Below are positions 60,081 through 64,000 of a DNA stretch of 64,000 nucleotides, one piece after another (position 1 is the first letter of the stretch; each line of letters opens with the position of its first letter). The position numbers were made by a program, and so were the translations under genes. The stretch covers positions 54,191,880 through 54,255,879 of the forward strand of contig CP141132.1 in the NCBI GenBank assembly GCA_035236585.1, given 5' to 3'. This DNA is from Warburgia ugandensis (lineage: Eukaryota; Streptophyta; Magnoliopsida; Canellales; Canellaceae). The notes beneath the pieces were generated by a model. That model saw nothing but the letters and a program-made list of their open reading frames with translations. It made no database searches and was not told where the DNA came from.

Positions 60081-60520
60081 TGACAGGTCAGCAACAGAGT
60101 ACGTGAAGAAGAGAAAGCTTTACACATGGCAGGTCCTGATTCAATCATCAGAAACCTGCTAGTTACACTGTTACAGAGGAGATTCTAAGAAAAGAAGGAA
60201 AGAGAAGGAAGAAAACAGAGAAGAAGTTGGACAGTGACTGGACGCAGCAGCAGCTCCTCGAATTGCTGCAAAATTTCTTTGTTTTCCTCTTTTTTCTCTT
60301 AATCTTTCTCTATGGAAATTAAAACCGTTTGTAATCTTTTAGTGAAAGAGTTGCAATTCCTCATCATCATCATCAAGACCTTATCCTAATAAGGGGTCGG
60401 CCACATGAATCTTGTTCCTCCATTCTCCTCTATTAAGTAAAGAGTTGCAATTCCTATCCCAGATAAATTCTTTTTGTTGTTTTTATTCAATTTCCTCCTC
60501 TTTCCTTAAGGATTGCGTCA
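60081..60520 (+). mobile_element. 5' LTR of Ty3-gypsy element (left end tentative)
   Basis: The right end (GCGTCA at 60520) is fixed by the adjoining PBS. The left end is guessed at TGACAGGTCAGC. It contains a 77-bp RTE insertion. The 3' LTR is outside the window, so the boundary cannot be confirmed. Confidence 0.45.
60362..60438 (-). mobile_element. 77-bp RTE LINE 3'-end insertion inside the LTR
   Basis: (ATC)n, CAAGACCTTATCCTAATAAG, GGGTCGGCCACATGAATCTT, flanked by an exact 17-bp duplication (60345-60361 and 60439-60455). It lies just left of the gypsy PBS, so it is younger than that element. Confidence 0.9.
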
Positions 60521-60523
60521 ATT

Positions 60524-60535
60524 TGGTACCAGAGC
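60524..60535 (+). promoter_or_regulatory. primer-binding site of Ty3-gypsy element
   Basis: TGGTACCAGAGC, one change from the initiator-Met PBS, 3 bp after the LTR end. Confidence 0.75.
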
Positions 60536-60548
60536 CTTACCTTTTGGT

Positions 60549-61600
60549 CATGGTCAACACACGAATGGAAGGAAGATTGGAAGCACTCGAGCAGATGTTC
60601 AATCGATGAGATATTCCTTGCTTGAGATGCCGAAAATGATGAAGAGTAGAGAAGCTGAAGGATTGAAACAGAAGCAGATCTCAAATCCATCTCAACAAAC
60701 ACTGATGGATTGCAGAGGTCAGAAGCTGGAATTACCCATATTCAATGGGTAAGATCCCCATGGATCAATGTTCAAGATGGAATGGTATCTAAAGGCAACA
60801 AGTGTGCAGGAAGGAGGGAAAATTGACACTGCAACAGCTTGTCCAGAGGGGAGTGCCCTAGTGCGGTATCAGTGAGCTGAAAAATGGGCACTGATTGATA
60901 CCTATATTGAGTTTAAAAGGGTGATAATCCGACGCTTCAAACCGTCTCAGCAAGGTAATTCATATGAATCACTAATGGATCTCCATCAACAAGGACCGGT
61001 GATAGAATACCAAGAGAAGTTTGAAATGATCACCGCACCCATGGTTGGGGCTTCCACAGAGTTGTTGATCGAAGCTTTCACTCACAGGTTACAGGAGGAA
61101 ATCAAGCAGAATTGCAATTAAACTGCCAACAACCCTAACTACAACGATGGAACAAGCGCATCGGATAGAGGAAAGAAATTGGGTTTTAAATCGAGCCCGA
61201 GAAAATAAGTCAAGGCAAAAAGGAAGGGGGTCAGGCCATCCTCCTGGCCCAATGGACTTCACTTACTCCCAAGTGTCCACCAATGACATGCCCAGAACCA
61301 TAGCATGCAACAGCCCACTAAAATCGTGGCAACCCCAACTTGAGTAGGGACAAAGGATACCAGCTACCCGATTTGAAAGGCAAACGAAAACAGAGTTTCA
61401 CACAACAGGAAAGAGAGATCAGGGAGTCAAGAGATTGACGGAAGACGAGATATGATACAAATGGGAAAAGGGTATGTGCTTCACCTATGATGAAAAGTTC
61501 AATCTTGGACATCGTTGCAGGAATCGAACATTGTAGGTGTTCATGGTGACCAACGAAGAAGACGATGCGACTGAACTTGACCCAAATGGAGAACACACAG
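60549..61600 (+). pseudogene. Ty3-gypsy gag (broken)
   Basis: Starts MVNTRMEGRLEALEQMFNR, the usual start of this gag type. Shifted frames then give LELPIFNG, MEWYLKATSVQEGGKIDTAT, YIEFKRVIIRRFKPSQQGNS and VIEYQEKFEMITAPMVGAST (capsid domain). A CFTYDEKF..GHRC segment follows where a CCHC knuckle belongs, with Tyr in place of the second Cys. At least five stops or frameshifts. Confidence 0.85.
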
Positions 61601-61606
61601 TAGAAA
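61392..61606 (+). repeat. 215-bp tandem duplication in gypsy gag, copy 1
   Basis: AGAGTTTCACAC... through the knuckle-like segment, repeated as 61607-61821 with scattered differences. Confidence 0.85.
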
Positions 61607-61821
61607 AGAGTTTCACACGACAGGAAAGAGAGATCAGGGAGTCCAGAGATTGACGAAAGAGGAGATACAATACAAATGGAAAAAGGGTATGTGCTTCACC
61701 TATGATGAAAAGTTCAATCTTGGTCATCGTTGCAGGAATCAAACTCTGCAGGTGTTCATGGTGACCAACAAAGAAGATGATGTGACTGAATCTGACCCAA
61801 ATGGAGAACACACAGCAGATC
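61607..61821 (+). repeat. 215-bp tandem duplication in gypsy gag, copy 2
   Basis: Second unit, which runs on into the protease region in a more open frame (61650-61958). Confidence 0.85.
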
Positions 61822-61829
61822 TGACATTG

Positions 61830-62400
61830 GCAGGTAACCCTATAGAACTTTCCCTAAGTTCTTTACTCCATATCAACCCGACTGAAGCCATGAAACTTAA
61901 ACGGAGTTTTGGGTACCTGATAGGTGTTGATATTGATCGACTTAGGGGCAACCCATAATTTCCTATCCAAAGATTTAATCACTGAACTACAGTTGACAGC
62001 CACCCTTACCAACTCTTTCATTGTTCAGGTGGGAGACAGTCAGGTGATTCACAGTCAAGGAGTTTGTAAGAACATCTCTCTCGATTTTCAAGGGATAACC
62101 ATTGTGCAAAAATATTTTCCCTTCAATCTAGCCAACGCACATGTGATTTTGGTCATTGTGTGGTTAGAATCCCTTGGTGATGTATGGTCCAACTGGAAGC
62201 AACTAACCATAAGGTTCCAGTATGAGGGCAAACAGGCCTGCCTGCAAGGAGATCGGTCCCTAGTCAAAACTAAGGTCTCACTTAAAAACATGGTGAAATC
62301 ACTTCAATCAACCAGCCACGCATATTATTTATAATTGAATGTCATTGGTAATGATCACCAAACCACTGAATTGTTAGTTGCTCCAGAGATTACATCCGTG
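61830..62400 (+). pseudogene. Ty3-gypsy aspartic protease (broken)
   Basis: ELSLSSLLHINPTEAMKL leads by a frame change into LILIDLGATHNFLSKDLITE at 61924. The aspartic protease motif D-S/T-G is changed to D-L-G, so the active site is lost. It continues FIVQVGDSQVIHSQGVCKN to WLESLGDVWSNWKQLTIRF. Confidence 0.85.
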
Positions 62401-63200
62401 TTATAAGATTTTTCAGGCCTCTTTGATGCTCCCATGGGGTTACTACCTCCACAACCACAGGATCACGCTATCATTCTGAAAGAAGGAACAAAACAACCTA
62501 ACATTAGGCCATACAGATATCCTCATTACCAAAAATCTGAAATTGAAAAGATTATCAAGGAGTTGCTGGCAGCAGGGGTCATACAACCATGTGTCAGCCC
62601 AGTTCTACTTGTTAAGAAAAAAAGATGGAAGCTGGAGGATGTGCTTGGATTACCAGACACTTAACTGGTCCACGGTACCTGATAAATTCCCAATTCCAAC
62701 CATTGAAGAGTTGCTAGATAAACTTAGGGGTGCTACAATCTTTTCAAAACTGGACCTAAAATTGAGATATCATCAAATCAGAGTTTGAGAGCAAGATAAG
62801 CACAAGATGGCATTCCGAGCACATGAAGGACGTTACAAATTCAAGGTAATGCCCTTCAGTTCAACAAATGCCCCTTCCACTTTTCAAGCACTTATGAATA
62901 CTATCTTTTGCGCTCATTTATGCAAATTTATTCTGGTCTTCTTTGATGATATAATAGTATATTCATCAGATCTAACCAGTCATGTGGCGCACGTGCAAGT
63001 CACTCTCTAGATTTTGGCTTGACAACCAGATAGTGTTGAACCAAAAGAAATGTTCTTTTGGACAGTCCCAACAGGTATATTTGGGTCATATTATCTCTTC
63101 TAAAGGAGTAGCAGCAGACCCCTCTAGATTGAACATATGTTATGGTGGCCAATTCCTTGTAATATCAAGGACTTGCAAGGTTTTCTCAGGTTAACGGAAT
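62401..63200 (+). pseudogene. Ty3-gypsy reverse transcriptase (broken)
   Basis: GLFDAPMGLLPPQPQDHAI, ELLAAGVIQPCVSPVLLVKK, a frameshift at an A run (62617-62622), then GSWRMCLDYQTLN, FSKLDLKLRYHQIRV, a stop, FKVMPFSSTNAPSTFQALMN and the catalytic segment LVFFDDIIVYSSD. A further frameshift leads to NQKKCSFGQSQQVYLGHIIS. Confidence 0.9.
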
Positions 63201-63379
63201 ATTACCACAATTGTTTTAAAGGATACAGTAAAATAGCTAACCCCCTCACTCATTTAATTAAAAATAATAGTTTCCAATGAACTGATCAAGCTACAGATGC
63301 ATTTGAAGTTCTAAAAACAGCCATGACTGCAGTTGCCGTTCTAGCCATACCTGATTTTGGCAAAACATTTGTAATAGAA

Positions 63380-63850
63380 TTTACATGTCTGGAACAGGTC
63401 TTGGTGCAGTTCAGATGCAGGAAGGCCGACCAGTTGCATATCTCAGTGAAGGACCGCTATCAAGAGCACAACTAAAATTGGTATATGAAGGGGAGCTTAT
63501 GGGAACTGTATTTGCTGTACAGAAATGGAGACACTACCAGATGGGAGGCCATTTTACCATTCGCACAGATTAAAAGAGCTTAAAGTTCCTGATGGGACAG
63601 AGGTCATTAGAGGAAAGCTAGCAGAAATGGGTGATGAAACGGATAGGATTTGATTTTGAAATACAATATAAACCAGGTAATGATAACCAAGTTGTTGATG
63701 CGCTGTCAAGAATACCCCAATCTCCTCAGTTTCCGGGTATCTCCATTAACAATTTCGTAAGATGGGAGGAGGTAGAAAAAGAAGTGCAGCAGGAATCCAG
63801 CACTGCAAACCAGGACTTGATGATTGATTCCAACAGTCATCTCAGATAAC
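63380..63850 (+). pseudogene. Ty3-gypsy RNase H (broken)
   Basis: SGTGLGAVQMQEGRPVAYLS, ELMGTVFAVQKWRHYQMGGH, a stop at 63571, then RIGFDFEIQYKPGNDNQVVD and ALSRIPQ, the usual end of the RNase H domain. Confidence 0.88.
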
Positions 63851-63854
63851 AACT

Positions 63855-64000
63855 GAAGCATGGCTACCTAACTTATAAAGGTTGATTTGTACTTCCTAAG
63901 AATTCTACCCAGACCCCCCTATTCTTACATGAATTTCATTTCAATCCTAGTGGGGGTCACTCAGGATTTTACAGGACTTACAAAAGGAATTCCAGGACAC
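63855..64000 (+). pseudogene. Ty3-gypsy integrase, N-terminal zinc-finger part (cut by window edge)
   Basis: After a stop, LHEFHFNPSGGHSGFYRTYK shows the His-x3-His part of the HHCC zinc finger, truncated at 64000. Confidence 0.75.

Larger units (their letters stand above)
60081..64000 (+). mobile_element. decayed Ty3-gypsy retrotransposon, truncated by window edge
   Basis: Domain order LTR, PBS, gag, protease, RT, RNase H, integrase (start) is the Ty3-gypsy order and resembles plant chromoviruses. It lies in the upstream intron of the WDR43-like gene, in the opposite orientation. It is broken by stops and frameshifts in every domain. The rest of integrase and the 3' LTR would lie to the right. 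Confidence 0.88.

Overview
This is nuclear DNA from a flowering plant. One spliced gene with GT-AG introns spans more than 24 kb, and most of the rest is decayed retrotransposons: Del/Tekay-type Ty3-gypsy LTRs, tRNA-derived SINEs resembling the Au family, and an RTE-clade LINE. No bacterial or organellar gene is visible, and the species cannot be fixed from sequence alone.

1-9.4 kb: AT-rich relics. Two direct copies (2374-3790 and 6004-7374) of an unrecognised minus-strand element share a leader and a Tyr/Gln/Asn-rich reading frame. A 238-bp perfect tandem duplication (1392-1867) and a partial plus-strand LTR (from 7375) are also present.

9.4-29.7 kb: a nest of LTR retrotransposons. The oldest is a minus-strand element whose 5' LTR is split into 9399-9666, 19144-20716 and 28797-29677. 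Into that LTR went (i) a gag-only minus-strand element (9667-19143; TR-GAG-like), whose left LTR was in turn hit by an LTR now left as a solo LTR (12240-14803, TTTCT target-site duplication), and (ii) a plus-strand element without recognisable coding sequence (20717-28791; LARD-like, TCACG target-site duplication). All these LTRs are related. Most share a TATA box, a CpG-rich stretch and a conserved block of about 200-270 bp.

29.7-35.1 kb: intergenic. It holds a SINE with a 22-bp target-site duplication, a pair of tandem hairpins and a degenerate 50-65 bp minisatellite.

35.1-59.3 kb: the 3' part of a minus-strand gene encoding a WD40/Utp12-domain protein like WDR43/UTP5, a small-subunit rRNA processing factor. 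Eight exons can be joined in frame to a stop. The 5' exons lie beyond the window. One intron is 13.9 kb and contains a 5'-truncated RTE LINE (about 50644-53102), several RTE tail fragments of only 36-98 bp, and most of the nine SINE copies.

59.3-64 kb: upstream intron of that gene, occupied by one SINE and a decayed plus-strand Ty3-gypsy element (LTR, PBS, gag, protease, RT, RNase H, start of integrase) that runs off the right edge. I found no evident new defence or metabolic system. The most unusual material is the nest of related non-autonomous LTR elements with a chimeric LTR and a shared LTR block, and the series of very short RTE insertions.
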